Of a stretch of 64,000 nucleotides of DNA, positions 1 through 10,792 are shown piece after piece (position 1 is the first letter of the stretch; every line of letters begins with the position of its first letter). Location of the stretch: NCBI GenBank assembly GCA_001310415.1, contig BAXE01000015.1, forward strand, positions 1-64,000, in the 5' to 3' direction. This stretch comes from Enterovibrio sp. JCM 19048 (GTDB lineage Bacteria; Pseudomonadota; Gammaproteobacteria; Enterobacterales; Vibrionaceae). The position numbers and the translations under genes are program-made. The notes below the pieces were generated by a model. It searched no databases. It worked only from the letters and a program-made list of their open reading frames with translations, and was not told the DNA's origin.

Positions 1-1
1 G

Positions 2-24
2 AACAGGGCGTTAAGCCTGTTTTT
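2..24 (+). terminator. possible terminator at window edge
   Basis: A short inverted repeat (AACAGG, 8-base gap, CCTGTT) is followed by a run of five T on the + strand. It would stop a transcript entering from outside the window on the left, facing rdgC. The stem is only 6 bp, so this is tentative. Confidence 0.35.
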
Positions 25-48
25 GTCTCTGATGTTGGCGATGGGCGG

Positions 49-963
49 TTATTCGCCCTTGTCGATACCACCAAGCTCTTCGTAAAGGTTTGGCAGGAAG
101 GCGCCCAGTTCGCCGCACAGCAATGACAGATCGGCATCCAGACGCTGTGCCATGTCTTCACGGTCGATATCCGCGTTCTGGTCACGCAGCTCTTCGGAGA
201 ACTTGATGCGTTTGACTGACATGTCATCACACAGCATAAATTCGATGCGGTCTTGCCAGTTGATAGCCAGTTTGGTCACCAGCTTTTCTGCTTCAATGTG
301 CGCCAGAATCTCATCGCTGGAAAGGTCCTGCTGCTTGCAGCGGATCACGCCGCCTTGCTCAAGAATGGCTTTCAGCTCTGCTTCTTCACCGATTTCGAAA
401 CCTTTTGGTGCGTTACCTGAACGAACCCATTCCGTCATTGCCAACTCTACCGGCTTGTTGGTTTCAACTGGCACCACTGGCAAGCTGCCAAGGGATTTAC
501 GCAGTAGCGCCAGAATGTCTTCGGCTTTCTTTGCGCTACCGGCATCCACCAGCACCAGACCGGATTTTGGCATGATAAGCGCGTAAGTCTGGCTCATGCG
601 GCTGAATGCGCGAGGCAGCAGATCCATCACGATGTCATCTTTGATGCTGTCTTTTTCTTTTTTCTTCAGCGGACGGCCTTGCTCTTGCTCCATGGCATCC
701 ACTTTGGCCGCCAGCGAATCTTTGATCACAGATGCAGGCAGCATTTTTTCTTCTTTGCGGGCGCAGATCAGCAGGTTGCCATCGCTGACGTGGGTCATCA
801 TGTCGCCGTGCTTGCCGAGCGCAGTGGTCCAGCCAAACTTCTGCATGTCCTGACTGCCACATGGGGTGAAGCGAAACTCAGACAGTTGTTTTTCAACATG
901 CTCAGGGTCGAGCTCAATATCGCGGGTCAGGCGGTAAGCAAAAATGTTCTTAAACCAAATCAT
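49..963 (-). CDS. rdgC: RdgC, recombination-associated nucleoid protein
   Basis: Intact 304-residue frame matching the usual RdgC length (about 300). RdgC is a ring-shaped, double-stranded-DNA-binding protein found on the nucleoid that limits RecA filament assembly and so modulates recombination. The N-terminus ([15 protein letters not shown]) and the following segment with the FRFTPCG motif are typical of the family. The ATG at 961-963 is the natural start because the family begins with this M-x-W-F-K-N sequence. The gene is transcribed away from sbcD-sbcC, leaving a 119-bp divergent spacer. There is no frameshift, in contrast with many neighbours. Confidence 0.95.
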   Translation of the reverse strand: MIWFKNIFAYRLTRDIELDPEHVEKQLSEFRFTPCGSQDMQKFGWTTALGKHGDMMTHVSDGNLLICARKEEKMLPASVIKDSLAAKVDAMEQEQGRPLKKKEKDSIKDDIVMDLLPRAFSRMSQTYALIMPKSGLVLVDAGSAKKAEDILALLRKSLGSLPVVPVETNKPVELAMTEWVRSGNAPKGFEIGEEAELKAILEQGGVIRCKQQDLSSDEILAHIEAEKLVTKLAINWQDRIEFMLCDDMSVKRIKFSEELRDQNADIDREDMAQRLDADLSLLCGELGAFLPNLYEELGGIDKGE

Positions 964-1082
964 GGCGAGGCTTTATCCATCCGGTAGTGAGAAAGGCCAC
1001 ATGGTATTGCATTCAGGGGCGAATGTCCCTTTATATGGGGTACAATTTGGCCTCAAGCACAAGAACGGGCGCACACCTTTCA

Positions 1083-2318
1083 ATGAAAATTCTCCACACG
1101 TCAGACTGGCATTTAGGGCAAAACTTTTTCACCAAAAGCCGCAAGCAAGAACATCAGGCTTTTCTGCAATGGCTTCTTCAAGAAATAGATAAAAACCAGA
1201 TTGATGCCGTCATTGTTGCCGGAGATGTTTTCGATACCGGATCGCCACCGAGCTATGCGCGCGAAATGTATAACCAGTTTGTAGTCTCTATCAGCCAGCG
1301 CAATTGTTCGCTTGTGGTGCTGGGGGGCAACCATGACTCTGTTTCTACGCTCAAAGAATCCAAATCCTTGCTCGCTTGCCTGCATACCCATGTGGTGGCA
1401 AACACCAGTGACAATTTAGAAGAGCAACTGCTGACACTGAAAGATAAGCGCGGCGAGGTTGGGGCGATTGTCTGTGCAGTGCCCTTCGTGCGCCCCCGTG
1501 ATGTATTAACCAGCCAGGCTGGGGAATCGGGCGTTGAAAAACGACAGGCGCTCGGTGATGCCATCAAATCCCACTACCACGAGTTGTATCAGGCCGCGAT
1601 GAAGCTGCGTGAAGACAATGGCTGGAAAGTGCCGATCATCGCTACCGGGCATTTGACGGCGCTGGGTGTCAGCCCGTCCAAATCAGTACGTGATATCTAC
1701 ATTGGCACGCTGGATGGCTTTGCGGCTGATGGCTTCCCACCGGCGGACTACATTGCCCTTGGACACATTCACCGCCCGCAGGTTGTCGCCAAGTCAGAAC
1801 ATATCCGCTACAGCGGCTCGCCTATTCCTTTGAGCTTTGATGAACTGAAGTTCAGCAAGCAGGTTGTGTTGGTCGAATTTGATGCCGACCAGCGCGTGAG
1901 CATCGAACCCATCAGCATTCCACAATTTCAGCCTATGGGTGTTCTGAAAGGGTCGCTGGACGAGATAGACGTACAGCTTTCGGAGTATAAAGATCATGAT
2001 GATCCAAAACCTGTCTGGCTCCACATCGAAGTCTCCGTGCAGGACTATCTGTCTGACTTGCAGCAACGTATCCAACTGATGACCGAAGGGCTCAATGTGG
2101 AAGTGTTACAGCTTCAGCGTAGCCGTGGGCCAAAAGCCCAGGCGCTGGCGCAGGAAGCAAAAGAAACCCTGTCTGAACTGACGCCGAATGATGTATTCCA
2201 AAAGCGTCTTGCTCTTGAAGTGTTTGAAGGGGAGGACGAGGTGGCGCGTAAAGCGCGGATCGAAACCCAGTTCGCCAAAATTGTCGCTGAGGTTGAGCAT
2301 GGGGAGGCTGACGCATGA
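1083..2318 (+). CDS. sbcD: SbcD, nuclease subunit of the SbcCD complex
   Basis: 411 residues from the ATG at 1083; the open frame reaches further upstream to 987 but the family begins with MKILHTSDWHLGQ. SbcD is the Mre11-type, metal-dependent nuclease that with SbcC cuts hairpins and blocked DNA ends. Visible phosphoesterase motifs are DWHLG near the start, the GDVFD block near residue 50, GNHD near residue 83, the TGHL block and the GHIH block. The stop overlaps the start of sbcC as ATGA, so translation of the two is probably coupled. No clear promoter or strong ribosome site could be fixed in the spacer shared with rdgC. Confidence 0.95.
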   Translation: MKILHTSDWHLGQNFFTKSRKQEHQAFLQWLLQEIDKNQIDAVIVAGDVFDTGSPPSYAREMYNQFVVSISQRNCSLVVLGGNHDSVSTLKESKSLLACLHTHVVANTSDNLEEQLLTLKDKRGEVGAIVCAVPFVRPRDVLTSQAGESGVEKRQALGDAIKSHYHELYQAAMKLREDNGWKVPIIATGHLTALGVSPSKSVRDIYIGTLDGFAADGFPPADYIALGHIHRPQVVAKSEHIRYSGSPIPLSFDELKFSKQVVLVEFDADQRVSIEPISIPQFQPMGVLKGSLDEIDVQLSEYKDHDDPKPVWLHIEVSVQDYLSDLQQRIQLMTEGLNVEVLQLQRSRGPKAQALAQEAKETLSELTPNDVFQKRLALEVFEGEDEVARKARIETQFAKIVAEVEHGEADA

Positions 2319-5300
2319 AAATCCTGAGCCTTCGCTTTAAAAACCTGAACTCACTGAAAGGTGAGTGGAAAATAGATTTCACCCAGACACCGTTTTCCGA
2401 CAATGGCCTGTTTGCCATCACGGGCGCGACCGGTGCAGGTAAAACCACCCTGCTTGATGCGATTTGTCTGGCGCTCTACCACCAGACCCCGCGCCTGGGA
2501 CTCATCTCCACCTCGAGCAATGAAATCATGACCCGCGGCACGGCAGAGTGTGCCGCCGAAGTGGAGTTTGAGGTCAAAGGCCACCCGTACCGCGCGTTTT
2601 GGAGCATGCGCCGTTCGCGCGGCAAAGCGGATGGTAACCTGCAGCAGGCAGACGTGGAGTTGGTGGATGCTGAGTCCGACAAGGTGCTGGCAACGCAGGT
2701 GAAGCAGAAAAATGAACTGGTCGAGCGCATTACCGGCCTCGACTTTGCCCGCTTTACCAAATCCATGATGCTCTCCCAGGGCGAGTTTGCCGCGTTTCTG
2801 AATGCCAAGGAAAATGAACGCGCAGAGCTTTTGGAAGAGCTGACGGGCACTGAAATTTACGGCCGGATCTCTGAAAAAGTGCATGAGCATTTTGCGGCCG
2901 CCAAACTGGCGCTAAGCCAGAAAGAAGCTGAAGCCAAGGGCGTGCAGCTGTTGGGTTGCGAGGAGCTGGAAGCACTGGAGAATGAACTTTCCGGGATTGA
3001 CACCACACTCAAGACCGAGCGCCAAAAGCATACAGAGCTGACGGCGCATTTTTCCTGGTGGAAAGAGCATGAGAAAAGCCACTTGGAGCAACATCAGGCG
3101 CAAGCGCAGCTGCAGGCTGCAGAAGCGAATTGGGAGGCGGCAAAACCGCAACTGGATAAGCTTACTCACAGCGAACCGGCCGAAAAGTTGCGTATGCCTT
3201 ACGAGCGCTGGCAGTCGTCACTGAAAAGCGTTGAAGCCGCAGGCGCGATGCTGGTAACCAAACAGGAAGCGCTTAAGACCAACACGGAAAAAAGCGCTCA
3301 GGCTGACGAAGCCTGGTGAAAGCGTCAGAAGCGCTGGCGCTGGTCAAAACGCAGCAGCGTGAGCTGGAAACGCTGATCAGCGAGAAAGTGTCGCCGCTCG
3401 ATACCGATATCAAACACCAGTCGCAACGGCTGCAGGAATTGTTATTGCAACAGTCTGGGTTGAAAAACAAGCATCAGTCGTTGGCCTCTTCACAGGAAAT
3501 AACCACACAAAACCTTGAGACGAAAAAACATGCGCTGGAAGAGGTCACCGCGTATCTGACGAGCCATCAATCTGCCGGGCAGCTTAAACAACACCTTGGC
3601 CAGTGGGCACAAATGGGGCAGCAGATCGCGCAGGAGCAAAGCGCGATTGCCAAACTGACGCAATACGAAACTGAACTTGATGCCCAATTGCAGGCAGAAA
3701 CGGAGAAAGCGGAAAGTGCGGAGAAAGAAAAACAGGTCGCACTGAGCGCAAGTGACAAGGCGAAACAGGCCTGGGAAGCACAGCAAGAAGCGCTGAGCCA
3801 AGCCACAACAAATGGTGATATCGACGCGCTGGATAAACAACGCGAGCAGTTAAGTGCTCAGCTTTCTACATATTTCCAGCTAGGCCAATGGCAACAACAA
3901 TGGCTGGAACTGTACAATGAAAACGCGGAAAAGCGCCAGGCGTTAGCTGAGCAGACCCAGCAAGCCAAAATGCTAGAGCAGGAAGTGACTTCGCTTCGCC
4001 AGCAATACAAAGATAAAAAGCAACTGATTGAGGCGCTCTCGAAACTTGTCAGTCAGGAAGAACACCTCGCACAGTACCGTGCGGCATTGCAGCCACATGA
4101 AGCGTGCCCACTCTGTGGTTCGACTGAACATCCTGCGTTGTTGGGGGCAGTGCTCGATGTTTCCGAAACCCTGCGCCAGTTGACGGATGCAGAATCCGCG
4201 CAAAAAGAGATATTTGATAAAGGCAGAGATTCAAAAGAGAAATTTGAAAGTTGCCAGCGCCATATTGAAGAGCTCCAGAAACGACTGGAAAGCACTCAGC
4301 GGCAACAACAGGCACTGGCTGAACAATGGAGCCAGGCCGCATTGCCACTCAACTTAACCCTGACGATTGATCAGCGCGAGTCTTTTGCTGCGTTCAGTGA
4401 CCAGCAAACTCAAGCAAGGGATGTGTTAACCCAAAACCTGAATGCGTTGAAAGCACAGGAGAAGGCGCTTCAACAGGCGAAGCTGCAATGGGATGAAGCG
4501 ACTCGTGCTCTGGATGCCGTCGAGAAAAACATATCGATTCTCTCTGTGACCATTGAGAGTAAAAAACAGGAAGCCCAGAAGCTGGCTGTCGATAAGCGTC
4601 AGAAGGTCGATTATCTCGAAACACTGGAAAGCGTGTTGAACCAGCAGATTGCTGATAAAGCTATGAAGCCCCCAAAACCTGCGCGCTGCAAAGCTGGCTG
4701 GAAGCGAGAAAGCAGGATGCTGAACTGTGGGAACAGAACCAGCAGCAAAAAGAAGCGCTGGCAAAAGAGGTCGCTTTGCTTGAGGTCGAACTTGCAAACT
4801 GCCTGAAAGAGATCAATGCGCTGTCTGAGCAGCAACGCGGGCAGCAATCAGACATCGATGCCTTGTCGGCCAAGCTTGAAGAGGCGAAATCTAAACGTGT
4901 CGCGCTCTTTGGTGACAAGCGGGTGGAGGATGAAAAACGCCGAGTCAGTGCCGAAACAGAGCAAGCTGAAGAGGCTCAGAAAGCGGCACAAACCCGGGCA
5001 CAGCAATACCAAGGGGATTTGCGTGCATCACAGGCTGACGTTGTGAGCCAGACCCAGTCACTGGAAAGCGCCAATGCCGAGTTGCGCGCCAATCTGTCCC
5101 AGTGGGATGAAAGCCTTGCTGCTTCGCCATTTGATTCGCTGGAAGCGTTCCAGTCGGCCTTGTTGCCAGAAGAAGAAAAGCAGCAACTGCTGGCAAGTAA
5201 ACGCTCTCTGGAGCATGCGCTGGAAGGCGCCAAAGTACTGCTGAAAAAGGCACAACAACACGTCAGTGATGTGCTTACCCATGAGCGAGCGAAAGCGTGG

Positions 5301-5986
5301 CAGACATTATCGGTCGAGCAGGTGGAATCGGCGTTGCAGCTGCAATCAGAAACGCTGAACAATCTTGTGCGACGAAGCGGTGAGTTGAGCAACGCGTTGG
5401 CGTCAGACAAACAGCGCAGGGAAAACCAGCAAGCGCTGTTTGCGGAGATAGAAAGGTTGCGTGCGGAATACGATGATATTCAGTATCTCCATGCCCTGAT
5501 AGGCTCGCAAAAGGGCGACAAATTCCGCAAGTTTGCTCAGGGGCTGACGCTGGACAATCTGGTGTATTTGGCCAACAAACAGCTCGACCGTATCCACGGG
5601 CGTTACCAGCTAAACCGCAAACAGGGGGAAGGGCTGGAATTGAGTGTGCTGGATACCTGGCAGGGCGACATTGAACGGGATACCAAAACCTTGTCAGGCG
5701 GGGAAAGTTTCCTTGTCAGCCTGGCGCTGGCACTGGCGTTGTCGGACTTGGTCAGCCACAAGACCAGCATTGATTCACTCTTCCTCGATGAGGCTTTGGC
5801 ACCCTGGACAGCGAGACGCTGGATGTGGCACTGGATGCGCTGGATAACCTCAATGCATCGGGCAAGATGATCGGCGTGATCAGCCACATTGAAGCGATGA
5901 AAGAGCGGATCCCGACCCAGCTTCATGTTTCAAAGAAAACCGGTTTGGGAATCAGCGAACTGGAAGAAAAATACCGCGTTGCTTAA
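2315..5986 (+). CDS. sbcC: SbcC, ATPase subunit of SbcCD (3 frameshifts)
   Basis: Rad50-type SMC-like ATPase that tethers and remodels DNA ends for SbcD. In order: Walker A (GATGAGKTT) near residue 36, a long coiled coil, the zinc-hook CPLC motif near 4108-4119, the returning coiled coil, the signature LSGGESF near 5694, then Walker B (SLFLDE). Reading continuity needs one added base near 3318, near 4661 (probably TT to T) and near 5797 (GGG to GG); the last repairs the D-loop to DEGFGTLD. Repaired length is about 1224 residues, longer than the E. coli protein of 1048, with the extra length in the coiled coil. The stop at 5984-5986 follows an in-frame tail. Confidence 0.92.
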
Positions 5987-6103
5987 AAAAGTGTCAATGC
6001 GGTAACAGGCGCTGGCTTTCGTCGGATAGCGCCTTCAATACGGGCGACAACTGTCTGGAATAAAAGGCAGTTGTCGCTACTGCTGGTTGCAAACCTCGCC
6101 AAA

Positions 6104-6137
6104 GGTCACAAAACTGTCATAATAGAATCACATAATG
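6104..6137 (+). promoter_or_regulatory. Pho box upstream of phoB
   Basis: Three tandem half-sites with an 11-bp period can be read: GTCACAAAACT from 6105, GTCATAATAGA from 6116 and ATCACATAATG from 6127. The middle one carries CTGTCAT, the consensus PhoB half-site, with AT-rich linkers. This is the expected layout of a PhoB operator and predicts autoregulation of phoB-phoR-pstS under phosphate limitation. Confidence 0.75.
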
Positions 6138-6149
6138 ACGGCCAAGACA

Positions 6150-6190
6150 TATACCCAAACCACCTAAGAAACTCAGATTGTTTGGGTATA
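6150..6190. repeat. 11-bp perfect palindrome between Pho box and phoB
   Basis: TATACCCAAAC (6150-6160) and GTTTGGGTATA (6180-6190) are perfect inverted copies around a 19-base loop. The element sits between the Pho box and the phoB start, in what should be the 5' leader. It could be a hairpin in the mRNA, an operator for another regulator, or a copy of a dispersed palindromic repeat. No second copy was noticed in this window. Confidence 0.6.
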
Positions 6191-6223
6191 ACGATTACAC
6201 ACACTCTAACTGGGTATGGAAAA

Positions 6224-6912
6224 ATGGTAAGACGGATACTTGTTGTTGAAGACGAAGCACCAATTCGTGAAATGCTGTGCTTTGTGCTGGAACAAAAAGG
6301 TTATCAGGCCGTAGAAGCAGAAGATTATGACAGTGCTCTGGAAAAATCTGCGAGCCTTACCCTGAACTGATCCTGATGGACTGGATGTTGCCGGGTGGCT
6401 CAGGGATCAACCTGATCAAACACCTCAAACGCGATGAGCTGACCCGCCAAATCCCGGTGGTTATGCTGACTGCGCGCGGCGAAGAAGAAGATAAAGTGCG
6501 TGGCTTGGAAGTCGGTGCCGATGACTACATCACTAAGCCATTCTCGCCGAAAGAGCTGATGGCGCGTCTGAAAGCCGTTATGCGCCGCGTGTCACCTACC
6601 TCGCTGGATGATGTGATTGATGTGCAAGGCCTGAAGCTGGATCCTGTTTCGCACCGCGTGACGTCCAACGAAAAACCGTTGGAAATGGGGCCGACTGAAT
6701 TCAAGATGCTGCACTTTTTCATGACTCACCAAGAGCGTGTTTACAGCCGCGAGCAGCTTCTGAACAATGTTTGGGGCACCAACGTCTATGTTGAAGACCG
6801 CACGGTTGATGTTCATATTCGTCGCCTGAGAAAAGCGCTGGAAGAAGACGGTCATGATAAACTGGTGCAAACCGTGCGTGGCGCGGGTTACCGTTTCTCA
6901 ACGCGCACTTAA
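6224..6912 (+). CDS. phoB: PhoB, phosphate response regulator (1 frameshift)
   Basis: OmpR/PhoB-type response regulator that activates the Pho regulon when phosphate is scarce. The receiver starts [14 protein letters not shown], has the phospho-acceptor Asp in [10 protein letters not shown] and the conserved Lys in YITKPFSP; the C-terminal winged helix includes the [17 protein letters not shown] segment. One base is missing near 6349, where the text should read through [10 protein letters not shown]. Repaired length is 229 residues, identical to the E. coli protein. The start is the ATG at 6224; an upstream in-frame extension is not part of the family. phoR follows after 58 bp. Confidence 0.95.
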
Positions 6913-6970
6913 TCCACAAACATGATCTTTGTGTCGCCCAAAGCCTTGGGACGGCATACTGGAGAGATAG

Positions 6971-8264
6971 ATGGTCGAAAGACTGACGTGGAAAAAGCTG
7001 GCACTGGAGCTGGCTTTTTTTATTTACCCTGGTTTTTGATTGGCTGGTTCTTTGGCGGTCTGCTTGGCTGCTGCTGCTTGCGACCGTGTTGGTGTTGCTG
7101 TGGAACTTCTACCACCAACTCAAACTGTCTGACTGGCTGTGGAAAGAGCGTAGCCTGACACCACCGACCGGCTCGGGCAGTTGGACTCCGCTGTTCAATG
7201 GCATCTATCGTCTGCAGAAACGAAACCGTCGCCGCCGCAAAGAGCTGACCAATCTGATCCGACGCTTTAAAAACGGTGCCGAATCCCTGCCCGATGCGGT
7301 GGTGGTATTTGAACATGACGGCTCCATTGTCTGGTGTAACAAGCTGGCGCAGGATCTGCTGGGATTTCGTATGCCGGATGATGCCGGTCAGTACATTGCC
7401 AACCTTATCCGCACACCTGAGTTTATCGAATACCTTTCCCGTGCAGAGTTAGGGGAAGCCTTTGAAATGCGCTCGACGCTACACGCCTCTAAAACACTCG
7501 AGTTCCGTACCATGCCGTATGCCGAAGGTGAATACCTGATGGTGGTACGTGATATTACCCAGCTCAAACAGCTGGAGGGTATGCGCCGTAACTTTTTTGC
7601 CAACGTTTCCCATGAACTGCGTACCCCGATGACGGTTCTCCGTGGCTACCTTGAAATGGCGGAAGACCCGGATATGCTGGTGGGGCCAATGTGGGGCAAA
7701 GCCCACGGTGTAATGACCGAGCAGCTGACGCGGATGGAAAGTCTGGTCGAGCAGCTTCTGACCCTGTCAAAGATTGAAGCGAGCGTGAAGATCGCCCTGG
7801 ATCAGAAAGTCGATGTGCCGGCCATGCTGGATGTGCTGGAAAAAGAAGCGCAAACCCTAAGTGGCGATCAAGCCCATGAATTTGAGTTTGAAATTGACCA
7901 TTCACTGAAAGTGCTGGGCGATGACGATCAGCTGCGCAGCGCGATTTCCAACCTGGTTTACAACGCAGTGAAGCATACGCCGCCGAGTGCAAAAATCCGT
8001 GTTCGCTGGTTCCGCTCGGTGAAAGGGCCGCGACTGGAAGTGATAGACAGTGGTGAAGGTATTGCGCCACAGCATATCGACAGGCTGACCGAACGCTTCT
8101 ATCGCGTTGACAAAGCACGTTCCCGTGAAACGGGTGGCAGTGGCCTTGGGCTGGCCATTGTGAAGCATGCGCTGAACCACCACGAGTCCGAGCTTGAAAT
8201 TCAAAGTCAGGTGGGCAAGGGTAGTACCTTCTCTTTCACCCTGCCGGAGCGCCTTGCATGTTAA
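6971..8264 (+). CDS. phoR: PhoR, phosphate sensor kinase (2 frameshifts)
   Basis: Inner-membrane histidine kinase that phosphorylates PhoB and receives phosphate-status information through the Pst transporter and PhoU. The start at 6971 ([14 protein letters not shown]) is preceded by GGAG at 6961. Two N-terminal membrane segments are followed by a PAS-like region ([10 protein letters not shown]), the HisKA motif [12 protein letters not shown] near 7594-7630, and the ATPase boxes ([21 protein letters not shown]). A T is missing from the T7 run at 7014-7020 and a G near 7062, both inside the membrane segments. Without repair the gene appears to start near 7086. The stop overlaps the next gene by 7 bp. 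Confidence 0.93.
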
Positions 8265-9211
8265 AAAGGATGGTTGCCACCTTGGCGTTGTTGCTGACCC
8301 TGACACCTGCGGTGGCTGATGATCACCTGCCGCTCTATCACAGGGTCGACAACATCTCTGGCAACCTCTCTTCAGTTGGCTCAGACACGCTTGCCAACTT
8401 GGTCACGCAATGGGCCGTGCTGTTCAAAAAGTACTACCCGAGTGTCAACGTGCAAATCCAGACGTCAGGTTCATCGACTGCGGTGCCTGCCCTGATTGAG
8501 GCGACCACCCAGTTTGGTGCTATGAGCCGCCAGATGCGCGCCCGTGAAATCGAACTGTTTGAACGCAAATACGGTTATCCGCCAACGGCGATCAGAGTCG
8601 CCATTGATGCTATGGCGATCTTTGTCCATCAGGACAACCCGATTCAGGGGCTCGACATGACACAGGTGGACGCCCTATTTTCAGAAACTCTGCGTTGTGG
8701 TTCAACGGAACGCTTTAATAAATGGGGACAATTGGGGCTGACTGGCAGTTGGGAAAAACGCAATATCCAGCTGTTTGGGCGAAATTCAGTTTCCGGTACT
8801 TACGGCTTTTTCAAAGACAAAGCTCTGTGTGATGGAGACTTCCGCGCGGATGTGAATGAGCAGCCGGGCTCTGCCTCTGTGGTGCAGTCAGTCAGTTCAT
8901 CGCTCAACGCGATTGGTTATTCGGGGGTAGGTTATCGTACCTCCGGGGCGAAAATGCTGCCGTTGGATGTGGATGGCCAACGGGTATATGCCACGGTCGA
9001 CAACGTTATTTCCGGCCTCTATCCGCTCTCTCGCTACCTGTATATCTATGTCAACAAAGTACCGGATAAACCACTGGCACCGATGGAAGCGGAATTTATC
9101 AAGCTGATCCTTTCCCGACAGGGACAGGCGCTGGTGGCGGCAGAAGGGTTTGTACCTTTGCCGGAAAGCGTGATTGAAGCGCAGCTTGATGCACTTGGGT
9201 TGATGCCCTGA
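8258..9211 (+). CDS. pstS: PstS-family phosphate-binding protein
   Basis: 317-residue periplasmic phosphate-binding protein of the PstS family; it delivers phosphate to the PstCAB permease. The first 20 residues ([20 protein letters not shown]) form a signal peptide. Phosphate-contact motifs include the SVGSDT loop, TSGSSTA and [11 protein letters not shown]. The ATG lies inside the 3' end of phoR (7-bp overlap), so it is probably translated as part of the phoBR transcript and not of the pstCAB-phoU operon 4.4 kb away. A strong terminator follows. Intact frame. Confidence 0.9.
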   Translation: MLKRMVATLALLLTLTPAVADDHLPLYHRVDNISGNLSSVGSDTLANLVTQWAVLFKKYYPSVNVQIQTSGSSTAVPALIEATTQFGAMSRQMRAREIELFERKYGYPPTAIRVAIDAMAIFVHQDNPIQGLDMTQVDALFSETLRCGSTERFNKWGQLGLTGSWEKRNIQLFGRNSVSGTYGFFKDKALCDGDFRADVNEQPGSASVVQSVSSSLNAIGYSGVGYRTSGAKMLPLDVDGQRVYATVDNVISGLYPLSRYLYIYVNKVPDKPLAPMEAEFIKLILSRQGQALVAAEGFVPLPESVIEAQLDALGLMP

Positions 9212-9219
9212 ATGGCTCA

Positions 9220-9261
9220 GATACAAAAACGCCGGTGAATTTACACCGGCGTTTTTGTATC
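9220..9261. terminator. bidirectional terminator between pstS and ppx
   Basis: An 18-bp perfect stem (GATACAAAAACGCCGGTG and its complement) around a 6-base loop, with A-run before and T-run after, so it works in both directions. It separates the converging phoBR-pstS and ppk-ppx transcripts. Confidence 0.9.
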
Positions 9262-9286
9262 TATGACCCTGAGCTATCTTTGGGAG

Positions 9287-10792
9287 TCAGGCGTTAATAA
9301 TGAGTTTCCAGCCTGCCGATTCCCAATAGGTTTGCTCCACATCCAAATCGGCTGCCAGCAATCGGTTATTGGCAAGCCAGCCTTCCGGAAACGTCAGTGA
9401 CCAACAATCATCTTTGGCATCAAGCTTCACTTCAGGCGCCAGCTCGCCCGTGCGCTGCACATTCAGCACACATGCCAGACGCAATGCACGGATCAGCGGG
9501 AAGATATGCTTGGTTTTGTAGAGGGTAAACTCTGGCATTTCTTCCAGCTTGAGTGATTTTCGGTGGAAGCGGGTCAGGGTTGCCAATACCGTCTGCTGCT
9601 CCTGGTTGAAGCCGGGTAAATTGGTGTTTTGCAGAATATAGGCTGAATGCTTGTGAAAGCCGGAGTGGGCAATACTCAGCCCAACTTCATGCAGCAATGC
9701 CGCCCAGCTAAGCAAGATCGCGAGTTCTGCCTTCTTCAAGCCCAGTTCGGGCTCTGCCTGCAAATAAATATGCTCTGCTGACTGCTGGACACAATCGGCG
9801 TGGCGCTGGTCAATATGATAGCGCTCGGCCAAATCAGCGGCAGTGCGGCTCCGGATATCACTATGCTGGAACCTGTCCTCCATTTCATACAGCAACCCTT
9901 CACGCAATGCTCCGTCAGAAAAAAACATTTTTTCTATTCCCAGAGCGTGGAAAGTGCCGGAGAGGATCGCAAGCCCTGCCGCGAAAACCGGACGCCTATC
10001 GTCAGAAAGACCGGGTAAGCTCAAGTCCTGACAGTTCTTGGCTTTCAGCACCTGATCAATCAGGCCATCCAGCCGCTTGCGGGTAATAATGCCATCTTCA
10101 TGCCCCGAGGCCTTCAACACTTCGCGTATGGCTTTAATCGTGCCCGATGAGCCTACAGCCTCTTCCCAACCCATTTCTTTATATTGGCGGGCAATGGTTT
10201 CCAGCTTCAGTTCAGCCGCCAGTTGCGCCTGTGCAAAGCGCTTGGTTGAAATGTCTCCGTCTTTGAAAAAGCGGGCGTTGTAGCTGACACAACCCATGTG
10301 CTTGCTGTTAACTAGCGAAGGGGTGAAATCCCGTCCTATCACCAGCTCGGTACTGCCGCCACCAATGTCGACCACCAGTTTCCGCCCTTCTCCCGGTTGG
10401 GTATGGCTGACGCCCAGATATATCAGGCGCGCTTCCTCAATCCCGGGAATGATTTCAATGGGGTAGGGAAAGGCATTTCTGGCGCGTTGGAGGAAGATAT
10501 GGCGGTTCTTGGCTTCGCGCAGGGTAAATGTCGCAGCAACCCGCACGTTTTCTTCATCGAACCCCTGTAGACGCTCAGCGAACATCCGCAGGCACTCCAC
10601 CCCGCGTTCAATGGCGGCGTTATCGAGGTTGTTGAAACTGTCCAGACCGGAGGCCAGACGCACACGTTGTTTGTGTCGGCTGACAATTTGCAGCCCTTGC
10701 CCGACGACGCGGGCAACGACCATGTGGAAGCTGTTGGAACCCAGGTCAATCGCGGCGATTTCCCTAGGTTTATCCACCGTTGTATCACTCAT
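9287..10792 (-). CDS. ppx: Ppx, exopolyphosphatase
   Basis: 501-residue Ppx/GppA-family phosphatase that releases phosphate from the ends of polyphosphate chains. The actin-like ATPase fold is visible: [12 protein letters not shown] at the N-terminus, the E-containing TFTLREAKN block, DIGGGSTEL, and GSSGTIKA. The C-terminal half has the HD-like helical region ([18 protein letters not shown]). The start codon lies inside the end of ppk (8-bp overlap), which indicates one operon with translational coupling. Intact. Confidence 0.95.
   Translation of the reverse strand: MSDTTVDKPREIAAIDLGSNSFHMVVARVVGQGLQIVSRHKQRVRLASGLDSFNNLDNAAIERGVECLRMFAERLQGFDEENVRVAATFTLREAKNRHIFLQRARNAFPYPIEIIPGIEEARLIYLGVSHTQPGEGRKLVVDIGGGSTELVIGRDFTPSLVNSKHMGCVSYNARFFKDGDISTKRFAQAQLAAELKLETIARQYKEMGWEEAVGSSGTIKAIREVLKASGHEDGIITRKRLDGLIDQVLKAKNCQDLSLPGLSDDRRPVFAAGLAILSGTFHALGIEKMFFSDGALREGLLYEMEDRFQHSDIRSRTAADLAERYHIDQRHADCVQQSAEHIYLQAEPELGLKKAELAILLSWAALLHEVGLSIAHSGFHKHSAYILQNTNLPGFNQEQQTVLATLTRFHRKSLKLEEMPEFTLYKTKHIFPLIRALRLACVLNVQRTGELAPEVKLDAKDDCWSLTFPEGWLANNRLLAADLDVEQTYWESAGWKLIINA

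Noticed and set aside
1018..1046. sbcD promoter with TACAAT -10 at 1041
   Set aside because: No acceptable -35 at the right distance; kept out of the feature list.
987..1082. Upstream start for sbcD
   Set aside because: SbcD proteins begin at MKILHTSDWH; the extra 32 residues are not conserved and overlap the divergent promoter region.
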